NCBI GenBank assembly: GCA_040217815.1
Contig: JBEHWI010000001.1
Span: 124,001 to 188,000, forward strand
Reading direction: 5' to 3'
DNA length: 64,000 nt
Origin: UBA5314 sp040217815
GTDB lineage: Bacteria > Bacillota > Syntrophomonadia > Syntrophomonadales > Syntrophomonadaceae
The position numbers and the translations under genes are program-made. A model generated the notes under the pieces. That model had not been told where the DNA came from. It saw only the letters and a list, made by a program, of their open reading frames with translations, and ran no database searches. Position 1 is the first letter of the stretch; each line of letters starts with the position of its first letter. Positions 31,882 through 41,089 of this stretch are shown one piece after another.

Positions 31882-32443
31882 TGAAGAAATTGAGGTATAC
31901 GCTTACTCAACGGAAATAATTCTGGTGCAAACCGTGCAAACCAGCGTATATATTGCTATTGCTGCCGCAACCGGTTATCTTCTCCCGGCCTTGTTGGTGA
32001 TGACAGGCTTCTCCGGGTTTCGTTTCTTAGCTGGCGGGCCACACCTGAACACTTTCTTACGCTGTTTGATATTCAGCGGGTTGACCATAGCTGTTTTGGT
32101 GGTAGTCTCGTTACCTGCCTGGCCCAATTACCTAAGGTATACTAGCGAAGTCATCATGGTTTTTACAACCCTCTACGTCACCTATAAATGGGTTCCGGCT
32201 GGCACCGAAAAGAAGACTATGCACGATCCTGTCCTGCGGCGGAGACAGAAAACAAAAACCCTGGTCTTTATTATCGTCCTTTCAGCTTTGCTCGTGCTTT
32301 TGGAGATAAAACACCAGGATTTGATTATCCAGGCCCTTTTAGCCGGGGTCATCGGCAGTGCCCTGTTTATTTTCCCCTGGGGCTATAAAATAATGTTGTC
32401 CTGCGATACACTTCTCGACAAAGCCCGCTACACCGGTCCTTAG
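31820..32443 (+). CDS. agrB: AgrB-like protein with intact catalytic residues
   Basis: 207-residue AgrB homologue aligned end to end with the copy at 29613 (MMRSLALKAACQLGAYLQASDEEIEVYAYS). GTG at 31820 is chosen because AGGAG lies 9 bases upstream and the start then aligns with the first copy; ATG at 31811 abuts the ribosome-binding site. Active site AGGPHLNTFLRC has His75 and Cys82. The start is nested inside the kinase gene, so expression is coupled. No AgrD frame follows it, so the only candidate substrate nearby is the AgrD at 30236. Confidence 0.85.
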   Translation: MMRSLALKAACQLGAYLQASDEEIEVYAYSTEIILVQTVQTSVYIAIAAATGYLLPALLVMTGFSGFRFLAGGPHLNTFLRCLIFSGLTIAVLVVVSLPAWPNYLRYTSEVIMVFTTLYVTYKWVPAGTEKKTMHDPVLRRRQKTKTLVFIIVLSALLVLLEIKHQDLIIQALLAGVIGSALFIFPWGYKIMLSCDTLLDKARYTGP

Positions 32444-32469
32444 CCTTCCTCTTCTCAAAGCCTGCTCCC

Positions 32470-33762
32470 TTAGCCTTGCACGAGGCGCAGGGCGCAAGCT
32501 TTGACCTGCCGCAAAACTTCCTCTTCATCAAAGGAGATGATCTTTCGCTTCTCCATTACCACCAGGCCATCTATGAGCACTGTATCAACATCTGAAGCCT
32601 GGGCTGAATAGACTAGATTAGCTGGCAGATCATAGAGGGGCAGCATATGCGGTGCATTCAAGTTGATTAGAATCATATCCGCCTTCATTCCCGGTTTCAG
32701 ACATCCCACCTCTTGTTCAAGGCCGAGGGCCCGGGCTCCGTTTACGGTAGCCATTTCCAAGCACTGATAAGCCGGTAAAACGGTTGGATTCATTGTATGC
32801 AGTTTTTGCAGAAAAGAGGAACTTCGCATCTCCTGGAGCAGGTCCAGGTTGTTGTTGCTAGAGGCTCCATCAGTCCCCAGTCCTAACGCCAATCCCGCTT
32901 CCAGCATTTGCGGTACAGGAGCAACCCCGCTGGACAACTTCATGTTGGATTCGGGGTTGTGGGCTATACCCACCCGGTGTTTAAGCAAAACGCAAATATC
33001 CTGTTCGTTTACATAAACACAGTGTGCGGCTAATACCTCCCTCTCAAAAACCCCACAATCCAGCAGGTATTCGGTAGGAGTTTTTCCATACATCTGTTCA
33101 ATAGTTTGAACCTCATCTTGCGTTTCAGCCAGGTGGATATGAATTCCTACTCCAAGCTCATCAGCCAGCTGATTTACCCTTTTCAAATATTCCGGTGGGC
33201 AGGTATAGGGGGCATGAGGTCCCAAACGGAAATTGAGCCTCTCGCCCGCCTGGCGATGCCAGGTCTCAATCACTTCCTGGCTTTCGCTGAAAGCGATCTC
33301 GCTTTCCGGTCCCACTCCGATCATGCCGCGGCACAGTGATGCTCGCACTCCAGTCTCTTCAACCGCTTTGGCAACCCGGTCCATATGAAAATACATATCA
33401 GCAAAACAGGTGGTGCCTGACCTCAGCATTTCAGCAATGGCCAGCATAGTGCCCCAGTAAATATCATCCCCGGTCAGTTTAGCCTCCATCGGCCAGATTT
33501 TTGTCTCTAACCACTCCATCAGGGGAAGGTCATCGGCAAAGCCGCGCAACAGGGTCATTGCAGCGTGGGTATGAGTGTTTATTAACCCGGGCATAAGAAC
33601 CTGGTCTGTACCGTCAATCACTTTGTCGTACTCGCCACCGGGAGGCGTTCCCCGTCCCAGTTCCTTAATATACTTCCCCTCAACAACTATATAACCGTTG
33701 GCTATACGCTGCTGTTCCCGGTCCATCGGCAGAATAGCACAGTTTTTTATCAGTGTTTTCAT
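32470..33762 (-). CDS. mtaD: S-adenosylhomocysteine / 5'-methylthioadenosine deaminase
   Basis: Amidohydrolase of 430 residues. Metal-binding NTHTHAAMTLLRG, HIHLAETQDEV, and the zinc/substrate segment LGTDGASSNNNLD are those of the MtaD/ATZ-TRZ family that deaminates SAH, MTA and 5'-deoxyadenosine to inosyl derivatives. It closes a four-gene run with mtnP, mtnA and a class II aldolase, which supports a role in recycling adenosyl by-products of SAM chemistry. Which adenosine it prefers cannot be read from sequence. Confidence 0.9.
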   Translation of the reverse strand: MKTLIKNCAILPMDREQQRIANGYIVVEGKYIKELGRGTPPGGEYDKVIDGTDQVLMPGLINTHTHAAMTLLRGFADDLPLMEWLETKIWPMEAKLTGDDIYWGTMLAIAEMLRSGTTCFADMYFHMDRVAKAVEETGVRASLCRGMIGVGPESEIAFSESQEVIETWHRQAGERLNFRLGPHAPYTCPPEYLKRVNQLADELGVGIHIHLAETQDEVQTIEQMYGKTPTEYLLDCGVFEREVLAAHCVYVNEQDICVLLKHRVGIAHNPESNMKLSSGVAPVPQMLEAGLALGLGTDGASSNNNLDLLQEMRSSSFLQKLHTMNPTVLPAYQCLEMATVNGARALGLEQEVGCLKPGMKADMILINLNAPHMLPLYDLPANLVYSAQASDVDTVLIDGLVVMEKRKIISFDEEEVLRQVKACALRLVQG

Positions 33763-33782
33763 AACGTCCTTCCCCCTCTTGT

Positions 33783-34442
33783 CTAACTATCTTTGGGCTC
33801 CTGTAAATAGCCCTGATAACCCTGCCTGAAAGCATCAATATCTTTTTGCTCCAGACTGGGTAAGGGGCCCAGTTGGCGGGCCAGCAAGGCAACCAAAGCT
33901 GTCTTTTCAGTTATATAGCACACTTTAAGAGCCTCTTTAACATCAATACCCACCCCCACCATGCCATGCATGGCCAGCAATACCGCCCGCCCCGATGGGC
34001 CAAGGGTGTCAACCACCTGGCTGGCCAGAAGCTTGCTCCCACATCGGGCGTAGGGAACCACTTCGATGATGTGGCCAACCGCCTGGGCGGTTTCTTCCAA
34101 AATAACCGGAATTGATTTCCCCGCTACTGCAAAAGCAGTCGCATAGGGACTGTGTACGTGCACTACGGCGTTTACATCCGGCCGGTTTTGGTATATAGCC
34201 AGGTGCATAGGGGTTTCAATTGACGGCCGGTAGCTCCCCTCCTTAACCTGTCTCGAAAAATCGACCAGTACCATATCCTCAGACTGCAGCTTTTCATATT
34301 CCATGCCGCTGGGGGTGATGATCAGCAATTCTTCCCCAGGAACCCGCAGGCTCACGTTGCCCCAGGTTCCAGTAACCATCCTGGCCGCCAGGATCTCCTG
34401 AGCGGTCTTTACCACCTGTCGGCGCAACTCCAGGTATTTCAT
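33783..34442 (-). CDS. Class II aldolase (fuculose-phosphate aldolase type; Ald2 candidate)
   Basis: 219 residues of the AraD/FucA zinc aldolase family: GTWGNVSLRVPGEELLIITPSG, catalytic Glu region RPSIETPMHLAIY, zinc ligands in VVHVHSPYATAF and AMHGMVGVG. Position between mtnA and mtaD suggests it cleaves 5-methylthio- or 5-deoxyribulose 1-phosphate to DHAP and an aldehyde, as Ald2 does in the DHAP shunt. MtnB, a dehydratase of the same fold, is the alternative, but the other Met-salvage genes (mtnC/W/X/D) are absent here. TAATG overlap with mtnA. Confidence 0.82.
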   Translation of the reverse strand: MKYLELRRQVVKTAQEILAARMVTGTWGNVSLRVPGEELLIITPSGMEYEKLQSEDMVLVDFSRQVKEGSYRPSIETPMHLAIYQNRPDVNAVVHVHSPYATAFAVAGKSIPVILEETAQAVGHIIEVVPYARCGSKLLASQVVDTLGPSGRAVLLAMHGMVGVGIDVKEALKVCYITEKTALVALLARQLGPLPSLEQKDIDAFRQGYQGYLQEPKDS

Positions 34443-35485
34443 TACCGACCCTCCTCCCCGAGCATTGCTGGCAAACTTTCATTATAGGGCGGCTTGATTA
34501 TACCCTTTTCGGTTATGATGGCCTTTATCAAGTGGTGCGGGGTCACGTCAAAGGCGGGGTTAAAAACGGGCACTTCGGGTACACTCAGGCATGTGCCGCG
34601 GATATAACGAATTTCATCATCATGCCTCAGTTCAATAGGTATTTGCCCGCCAGAGCTTAAGTTTATATCAATACTGGATAACGGCGCAGCAACGTAGAAA
34701 GGAATAGAATGATAGTTGGCCAGGACGGCTAAAGAATAGGTTCCAATCTTGTTGGCGGTATCGCCGTTAGCTGCTATCCGATCAGCTCCTACGATAACTG
34801 TGTCAACCCTCCCCAGACTCATGGCATATCCGGCCATATTATCGATTATGAGCGTTACCGGTATATTGTCCTGCATCAGCTCCCATACCGTAAGCCGCGC
34901 TCCCTGTAAAACCGGCCGGGTCTCACAGGCCCATACCATCTGCAGCTTTCCATGCCGGTGTGCAGAACGGACCACCCCCAGGGCCGTTCCATAGCCACAG
35001 GTTGCCAGAGCCCCGGCATTGCATATGGTCATGATCCGGGCTACCGGAGCAATTAGTTCCTGTCCTATTTCACCGATGGAGCGATTGATGTCAACATCCT
35101 GTTCATGCATGGATCGGGCAACAGCGAGCATCTCCCCGGCGATACGGTCGGGTTCATTATCCCGGTTGTTTATAAAAACCTGCTCCATTTTATCAAGAGC
35201 CCAAAACAGGTTGACTGCGGTGGGCCGGGTTGAAGCCAGCTGTTTTTTTACCTGTTTTACATACTCGTCCAGCCCTTCCGTCGGCCCCCGGTAGCGGTCT
35301 ATGGCCATAGCCATTCCGTAGGCTGCGCAAACTCCGATCAAGGGTGCTCCTCTTACCTTTAGAGTACGTATGGCCTCCGCCACTTCCTCGAGTTCGGTAC
35401 AGCGCTGATAAACAATGTTGTCAGGTAGCTGGTTCTGATCGAGGACCAGCAGATCTTTACCTTCGTAAACAATAGTATCAATCAT
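34442..35485 (-). CDS. mtnA: Methylthioribose-1-phosphate isomerase
   Basis: Aldose-ketose isomerase converting 5-methylthioribose 1-phosphate (and in shunt organisms 5-deoxyribose 1-phosphate) to the ribulose form. 347 residues. Catalytic Cys in TICNAGALATCGYGTALGVVR and Asp in VIVGADRIAANGDTANKIGTYSLA distinguish it from eIF2B-type relatives. ATG overlaps the mtnP stop by four bases, and the stop overlaps the aldolase start, so the three are tightly coupled. Confidence 0.94.
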   Translation of the reverse strand: MIDTIVYEGKDLLVLDQNQLPDNIVYQRCTELEEVAEAIRTLKVRGAPLIGVCAAYGMAMAIDRYRGPTEGLDEYVKQVKKQLASTRPTAVNLFWALDKMEQVFINNRDNEPDRIAGEMLAVARSMHEQDVDINRSIGEIGQELIAPVARIMTICNAGALATCGYGTALGVVRSAHRHGKLQMVWACETRPVLQGARLTVWELMQDNIPVTLIIDNMAGYAMSLGRVDTVIVGADRIAANGDTANKIGTYSLAVLANYHSIPFYVAAPLSSIDINLSSGGQIPIELRHDDEIRYIRGTCLSVPEVPVFNPAFDVTPHHLIKAIITEKGIIKPPYNESLPAMLGEEGR

Positions 35486-36273
35486 TGACCAACTCCGGTG
35501 TCGGGAAGGCTTCTAACACAGTCGCAATCCCGCTCCCTTTCAATATACTTTAAGGTGCTGACAATCAATGAATGAATATTGTGAAGACTCTTCTTCATAA
35601 CCTCCACAACTTCACTATGGGTGAGAATGCCGGTTGTGATACCGGCTGCAAAATTGGTTACCAGGCAGACGCTTGCATAGCACATCCCTAGTTCCCGGGC
35701 CAATACCACTTCAGGAACGCTGGTCATGCCTACCAAATGGCCTCCCAGTATCTTAATTGCCTGAATTTCGGCAGCAGTCTCAAAACGAGGTCCTTCACTG
35801 CATACGTAAGTACCGCCGTTATGTATGACTAGATTCAGTTCGGCTCCCGATTTTACAATGGCCTCGCGCAAATCCGGGCAATATGGCACGGTCATATCGC
35901 AGTGCACCACCCCGCTGGCACCGCCTTCATAAAAAGTGGCTTTACGAGTTTTAGTAAAGTCTATAAACTGATCGGCCAGAACAAATTGGCCGGGTTTGAA
36001 TTCGTGGAATATAGATCCTACTGCGGCAGTTGCTATAATCTGCTCTATTCCCAGCATATGCAGAGCCATAATGTTGGCCCGATAATTGATGAGGTGAGGC
36101 GGCAGGCTGTGCCCGGCCCCATGGCGGGCAATGAATGCTGCCTCTACTCCCTGATAGCTCCCAATAGCTATCTCAACATCACCATAGGGAGTCTTCTGAA
36201 TAACCGAATATACATCTTCTAAAAGTTTGGGAGCATACACCCCGGTTCCACCAATAATAGCGATCTTAGTCAT
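35482..36273 (-). CDS. mtnP: S-methyl-5'-thioadenosine phosphorylase family
   Basis: 263-residue purine nucleoside phosphorylase of the MTAP class: MTKIAIIGGTGVYAPKLLED, IARHGAGHSLPPHLINYRAN, FVLADQFIDFTKTR, SEGPRFETAAEIQ and MTSVPEVVLARELGMCYA. It releases adenine (or hypoxanthine, if acting after MtaD) and leaves the ribose 1-phosphate that MtnA uses. Some members take methylthioinosine; substrate choice is not decided by sequence alone. It follows ftsY by 30 bases on the same strand. Confidence 0.92.
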   Translation of the reverse strand: MTKIAIIGGTGVYAPKLLEDVYSVIQKTPYGDVEIAIGSYQGVEAAFIARHGAGHSLPPHLINYRANIMALHMLGIEQIIATAAVGSIFHEFKPGQFVLADQFIDFTKTRKATFYEGGASGVVHCDMTVPYCPDLREAIVKSGAELNLVIHNGGTYVCSEGPRFETAAEIQAIKILGGHLVGMTSVPEVVLARELGMCYASVCLVTNFAAGITTGILTHSEVVEVMKKSLHNIHSLIVSTLKYIERERDCDCVRSLPDTGVGQ

Positions 36274-36303
36274 CTCTCTCTACCTCCACAAAACATCATC
36301 AAA

Positions 36304-37368
36304 TTAATGTTCAAATAAAGCCCGGGCAAAAATATCCGGCGAAAAATCACGCAAGTCTTCCAGTCCCTCCCCTACGCCGACCAGTTTGACCGGGATGTCA
36401 AGGTCCTTGGCTACAGCCAGGACAATGCCCCCTTTGGCAGTTCCATCCAGCTTGGTCAGAACAATACCGCTCACCCCGGTAGCTTCTTCAAAGATGCGTG
36501 CTTGACTGATGGCGTTTTGACCGGTTGTTGCGTCTAAAACCAATAAAACCTCGTGAGGCGCCATGGGAATCTCTTTTTCTATTACCTTCCTGACTTTGCC
36601 GATTTCTTTCATCAAGTTGGTCTTATTCTGAAGGCGTCCGGCTGTGTCAATAATAAGTACATCAGCCCTGCGCGCCCGGGCGGCATTTAATGAGTCGAAA
36701 ACCACCGCTCCAGGGTCGGCTCCCTCCTGGTGTTTTATGAGCTCTACCCCGATTCTATCAGCCCATATTTGCAGTTGATCGATTGCCGCTGCCCTGAATG
36801 TATCCCCTGCTGAAAGAATGACCCGGCGGCCTTCACTTTTAAACCGATATGCTAATTTGGCTATTGAGGTGGTTTTCCCGGAACCGTTGACTCCCACTAC
36901 CAGGATAACGGCCAGCTCATTATGGGGAATGTTAAGTGGGGCCGAATCACTGCCCAGGAGCTTCACCACCTCTTCCTGTAAAAGGCCCATCACCAGGGTG
37001 GGATCGTCCAGTTTATTTTTTTTGGCGATAGCCCTCATTTCCTCTACCATGTCAACGGCAACGTTAACCCCACAATCGGCCTGGATAAGTATCTCCTCCA
37101 GTTCTTCCCAGAACATATCATCCAGATTCTTGCTGCTTTTGATCAGGTTTTCGATCTTGTCGGTAATGTTTTTCCTGGTCCTGGTTAGACCGCTTTTAAG
37201 CTTCTGAAAAAGACCTTGCTTCGCCCCATTTTCGCTGGCTTTGTTTTCAGGCTCGGTTATTACACTTTCCAATGGTTCCTCAGCAGGTGAAGCGAGTTGT
37301 GCTTCATCTGTAGTCTCTTGATTATCCTCAATGCTCTTCTTTCCTTTAAACTTATCAAATAAGCCCAC
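36304..37368 (-). CDS. ftsY: Signal recognition particle receptor FtsY
   Basis: SRP receptor GTPase. 354 residues: acidic N-terminal extension (about 1-60), N domain, then G domain with GVNGSGKTTSIAKLAY, SAGDTFRAAAIDQLQIW, LIIDTAGRLQNK and VLTKLDGTAKGG. Partners with Ffh to dock ribosomes at the membrane. It follows smc by 24 bases, the standard Firmicute smc-ftsY order. Confidence 0.96.
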   Translation of the reverse strand: MGLFDKFKGKKSIEDNQETTDEAQLASPAEEPLESVITEPENKASENGAKQGLFQKLKSGLTRTRKNITDKIENLIKSSKNLDDMFWEELEEILIQADCGVNVAVDMVEEMRAIAKKNKLDDPTLVMGLLQEEVVKLLGSDSAPLNIPHNELAVILVVGVNGSGKTTSIAKLAYRFKSEGRRVILSAGDTFRAAAIDQLQIWADRIGVELIKHQEGADPGAVVFDSLNAARARRADVLIIDTAGRLQNKTNLMKEIGKVRKVIEKEIPMAPHEVLLVLDATTGQNAISQARIFEEATGVSGIVLTKLDGTAKGGIVLAVAKDLDIPVKLVGVGEGLEDLRDFSPDIFARALFEH

Positions 37369-37392
37369 TTAGTCCAACTCCATTTCCTGCTT

Positions 37393-40300
37393 TTATCCAG
37401 CCAGTTCCGCTGCTTCTCTCAAATTCAAGGTCAAGACCGATGAGACTCCTTTTTCCGGCATGGTAATGCCGTATATTTTTTCACCTGATTCTATAGTGGC
37501 CTGACGGTGGGTGATCATTATAAACTGAATATCGCCAGCCATAGTTTTGACAAAGTCGGTAAACTTAATAAGGTTGCTGTCATCTAGGGAAGCGTCAATT
37601 TCGTCCAATATGCAAAAAGGCACCGGTTTTAGGCGCAGCAGCGAAAAAACAAAGGCAATACAGGTCAGGGCCTTTTCTCCCCCGGATAACAGGTTTAACG
37701 CCTGAATCCTCTTACCGGGAATTTTCACCTCGATGTTTACCCCTGATTCCAGACGGTCGGCTCCGTTTTCGATATGCAGGGAAGCCTCCCCCCCGCCAAA
37801 TATGTCCACAAAGGTCTGTTTAAAGCTTTCATTGGCCAGGACAAAGAAGCCTGCAAATTCCCGGTCCATCAATTTTTCAGTTTCTTTCAGCAGTGCCTGC
37901 AGTGAGTCCCTGCCCGTACAAAGATCTTCATACTGAGCTTCAAGGAAGTCACACCTGGCACTTGCTTCCGCATACTCTTGGATGGATTCCAGGTCTACCG
38001 GACCTAAAACTTCAATTTCCTGCTTGAGCTCTTCGATCATAAGCTCCCAATTCTTCAAATCCACGGGATCCGGAATGATATCCGAAACAGACGGCGGTTG
38101 ACAGCTGAACCGCTCCCACCACCGTCGCCGGGCAGCGTCCAACTCGGTTTCAGCCCGGGCTACGTCAATTTCCACTTCCCGCAATCGGCTCTCCCGTTCG
38201 GCCAATTCCTGTTTTATCGGTCCCAATTCGCGGCGCGCACGGCTTAAGCGGCTGCGCTGTTTTTTGTCTTCTTCCTCCAGGCCCTGCAGCCTGATATTAA
38301 TCGTATTGAGCCCCGCAAAGTTTTCCTGCAAGCTGCCTTCCAGTTCTTCCTGGCGCCGGCTCTCGCGTAAAACTTCCGCTTCCAAACCCTGGATGAGATT
38401 GGCTGCTTCTTGAGCCGATTGCTGGTAGGAATCCCTGACCTGTTCAAATTGACGGAAGTTGTTTTTGGCACTCTCCAGTTCCCGTTCCTTCATACTCAGT
38501 TGTTGTTCCAGTGAACGCAGCCTTTCCTTCCTTACTTCATGTTCCCGTTGGGCTCTTTCTATTGTCTCCCGGAGTCCTTCCAGGAGTCCGTCCATGTCTT
38601 TGCTCTCTTCACGAACAGCTTGGGCCTGCCCCTGGAGGGTTTCGAGCTCGCTGGCAAGATCGGTAATTTCCTGCTTCAACTCCGTGCTTCCCCGTAAGGT
38701 TCTCAGGTGTTCGTTTTCCAAGTTCTCTTTTTCTATATTGAGATCATCCAGTTGTTTTTCAGTCATTTCATACTGCAGCCTGCACTCCAGACATTGTCCC
38801 TTGAGCTCCAATATCTGACCATCCAACTCGCCAAGAAGGCGTCCCTGCTCCTGGCGCTGTTCACGGTTCAATTTGCCCGCGCTCTGATATTCTTCAAGCA
38901 GCTGAACCAGTTTTCGCTCTTCTCCCTTTCTCTGCAGCGGACTGTTAGTTTGCGTAGTTCTTGCTCCCCCGCTGATCGCTCCGGCCAGGTTAATGGATTC
39001 ACCATCGAGGGACACAATCCGCAGTGGGTACTTAAGACCCTTGAACAGCCGCACAGCTTGATCAAGGTTTTCCACAACCAGCACCCTGCCCAGCAGGTAT
39101 TCAACTGCACGGGCATATGTATCGGCATATTCAACCAGTTCAGATGCCAGACCCAGAACACCCTTATAGCCGGCCCAGTTTTCCCGAACCGCCTGGGGTA
39201 CTTTTTGCACCCTCAAAATATCCAGAGGGATGAAAGTGAGCCTTCCCGCTTTTTTCGCTTTTAACCAATCAATAGCTTCCCGGGCCTGGTCTGCTTTGTC
39301 TACTATAACGTTTTCCAGGCCCCGGCCGATAGCCGTATCAATGGCCGTCTCCAAACCGGCTGGGACCTTAATGATCTCGCCGACCAGCCCCCTGATTCCT
39401 CTTAAGCGGTTATCCCGCCCCGCCTGAATAATTTGTTTGGCAGCCTGCGAATAGCCCACCAGATCCCGGTCCATATCCCTGATTGATGCCAATCGGCTTT
39501 GACAACGTCCTGTTTCCTCTTCCCGTTTTCTAAAATCTTCATCCAGCTTTTGTATGGCCAAAGCTCCGTCGCGCCGCTGCTCTTCCATCTTTGTCAACCA
39601 GTCATTGTTTTTGACAAGCTCCTTGCCCAGTTCCACTTTCCGGCCCTGCAGTTCCTCACCTTTTTCGCTACAGCTTTTTATTCGCAATACCAATTCACTG
39701 GCTGTGACAGCCAGTCTTTCCTTGCGCTCCTCAGCTCTACGCAGAATATCTTCCTGCCGGTTAATGGTGTTCTTTAGTTCGCTTTCGGCTTGAACTTTCT
39801 CGAATATGGTCGACCTGGTCTCTTCAAATTCGGTTCGGATCTCATCCAGGTGCTGCTCTCCTTCATTGATACTGTCCTGCAACTCCTTCTTCTCCATCAG
39901 CCGGCTTTGATAACCCAGTTGTTCTTGTTCAAGATCCCGGAGCCGCTCATCCAGATCGCTGTTTAAATTCTTCAACATGTCATTATATTTAACCGCATCT
40001 TCGCGAGCATCATCCTGCCGCTCCCGGCAGTTTTGAATTCTCTCCTGGGCCAGCCTGATCTCGGTCTGAAGCCCTGCTACCTGGCTCTCCCCTTGATGTT
40101 TGTTTTCGCGCACCTCTTTATAAGCCTGCATGGTTTCCTGCAGCCCTTCTTCTTCCTGCTGAAGAGCTGTTTCCCTTGCTCCTATGTCTTGATGGAGTAC
40201 AACCAGGGCTTCTTGCTCATCCTGCCAGTGCTGTCGCTGCGGCTCCAAATAAGCCTGGATCCGAGCGATTTCGCCCTGCATCAGATTTCTCTCCTTTACT

Positions 40301-40968
40301 TCCAATCTGCTGCTCAGGCCTTTATATACGGTCGCCTTCTCCGCTTTACGGCTAAGCTCTTCTTTTCTTGTCTTCAGTTCACTTAGAATATCATTTAAGC
40401 GCAGAATATCATTGGCCGAACTCTGAATGCGTTGTTTTACCTCATCGCGTTTTTGCCGGTGGCGGATTATCCCGGAGGCCTCCTCCAACATTAGCCGCCG
40501 GTCCATCGGGTGCCCGTTTAAAACCTGTTCCAGCTCGCCCTGGCTTATTATGGAATATCCCCTTTTGCCTACTCCGGTGCCGGTGAACAGGCTGTTTATA
40601 TCCTTCATGCGAACCCTGGATTTATTTAGATAGAACTCGCTTTCACCGTCGCGAAAAACCTTGCGGCCCAGGGTTATTTCGCTGAAATCCAGGGGCAGCT
40701 TCTTGTGGGCATTATCCAGGGTCAGTTCAACGAAAGCCATACCCTGACTTTTTTTTCGATCACTGCCATGGAAAATGACGTCTTCGCCCTTCTGTCCCCG
40801 CAGGTGGCGAATATTTATTTCCCCCAGAACCCAGCGGACCGCGTCAACTATATTGCTTTTGCCGCACCCGTTGGGTCCAACAATTATATTTATGCCAGGT
40901 CCCAACATGATTTCCGTGTTGTCGGCAAAGGTCTTAAAACCTTTAATATCCAATCGTTTAAGAAACAC
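37393..40968 (-). CDS. smc: Chromosome segregation protein SMC
   Basis: 1191-residue SMC ATPase. Walker A GPNGCGKSNIVDAVRW near residue 32, two long coiled coils, hinge at about 515-670 (RGIRGLVGEIIKVPAGLETAIDTAIG...), signature LLSGGEKALTCIAFVFSLL and Walker B FCILDEIDASLDD at the C-terminus. Acts with ScpA/ScpB in chromosome organisation. A large intergenic inverted repeat and a candidate promoter lie in its leader. Confidence 0.97.
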   Translation of the reverse strand: MFLKRLDIKGFKTFADNTEIMLGPGINIIVGPNGCGKSNIVDAVRWVLGEINIRHLRGQKGEDVIFHGSDRKKSQGMAFVELTLDNAHKKLPLDFSEITLGRKVFRDGESEFYLNKSRVRMKDINSLFTGTGVGKRGYSIISQGELEQVLNGHPMDRRLMLEEASGIIRHRQKRDEVKQRIQSSANDILRLNDILSELKTRKEELSRKAEKATVYKGLSSRLEVKERNLMQGEIARIQAYLEPQRQHWQDEQEALVVLHQDIGARETALQQEEEGLQETMQAYKEVRENKHQGESQVAGLQTEIRLAQERIQNCRERQDDAREDAVKYNDMLKNLNSDLDERLRDLEQEQLGYQSRLMEKKELQDSINEGEQHLDEIRTEFEETRSTIFEKVQAESELKNTINRQEDILRRAEERKERLAVTASELVLRIKSCSEKGEELQGRKVELGKELVKNNDWLTKMEEQRRDGALAIQKLDEDFRKREEETGRCQSRLASIRDMDRDLVGYSQAAKQIIQAGRDNRLRGIRGLVGEIIKVPAGLETAIDTAIGRGLENVIVDKADQAREAIDWLKAKKAGRLTFIPLDILRVQKVPQAVRENWAGYKGVLGLASELVEYADTYARAVEYLLGRVLVVENLDQAVRLFKGLKYPLRIVSLDGESINLAGAISGGARTTQTNSPLQRKGEERKLVQLLEEYQSAGKLNREQRQEQGRLLGELDGQILELKGQCLECRLQYEMTEKQLDDLNIEKENLENEHLRTLRGSTELKQEITDLASELETLQGQAQAVREESKDMDGLLEGLRETIERAQREHEVRKERLRSLEQQLSMKERELESAKNNFRQFEQVRDSYQQSAQEAANLIQGLEAEVLRESRRQEELEGSLQENFAGLNTINIRLQGLEEEDKKQRSRLSRARRELGPIKQELAERESRLREVEIDVARAETELDAARRRWWERFSCQPPSVSDIIPDPVDLKNWELMIEELKQEIEVLGPVDLESIQEYAEASARCDFLEAQYEDLCTGRDSLQALLKETEKLMDREFAGFFVLANESFKQTFVDIFGGGEASLHIENGADRLESGVNIEVKIPGKRIQALNLLSGGEKALTCIAFVFSLLRLKPVPFCILDEIDASLDDSNLIKFTDFVKTMAGDIQFIMITHRQATIESGEKIYGITMPEKGVSSVLTLNLREAAELAG

Positions 40969-40991
40969 CCGCTGTCCTCCTAAAGATGATC

Positions 40992-41028
40992 ACTGCCTGT
41001 AATTCCGCCGCGTGGAAAGCCAGGCAGT
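40992..41028 (-). other. Conserved-looking hairpin in the smc leader
   Basis: ACTGCCTG (40992-40999) and CAGGCAGT (41021-41028) are perfect 8-base arms, with an inner TTCC/GGAA pairing. No T-run follows on the minus strand, so it is not a simple terminator; it may be a processing site in the rnc-smc transcript. Function unknown. Confidence 0.5.
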
Positions 41029-41059
41029 CTGATGCTATCCTCCCACTAAAGCCAATAAT

Positions 41060-41089
41060 ATCATATTCACGTTGTTTTTAGGCCTTCAA
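41060..41089 (-). promoter_or_regulatory. Candidate internal promoter for smc-ftsY
   Basis: TTGAAG (41089-41084) and TATGAT (41065-41060) on the minus strand, 18 bases apart, overlapping the end of the radical SAM gene. Confidence 0.4.
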
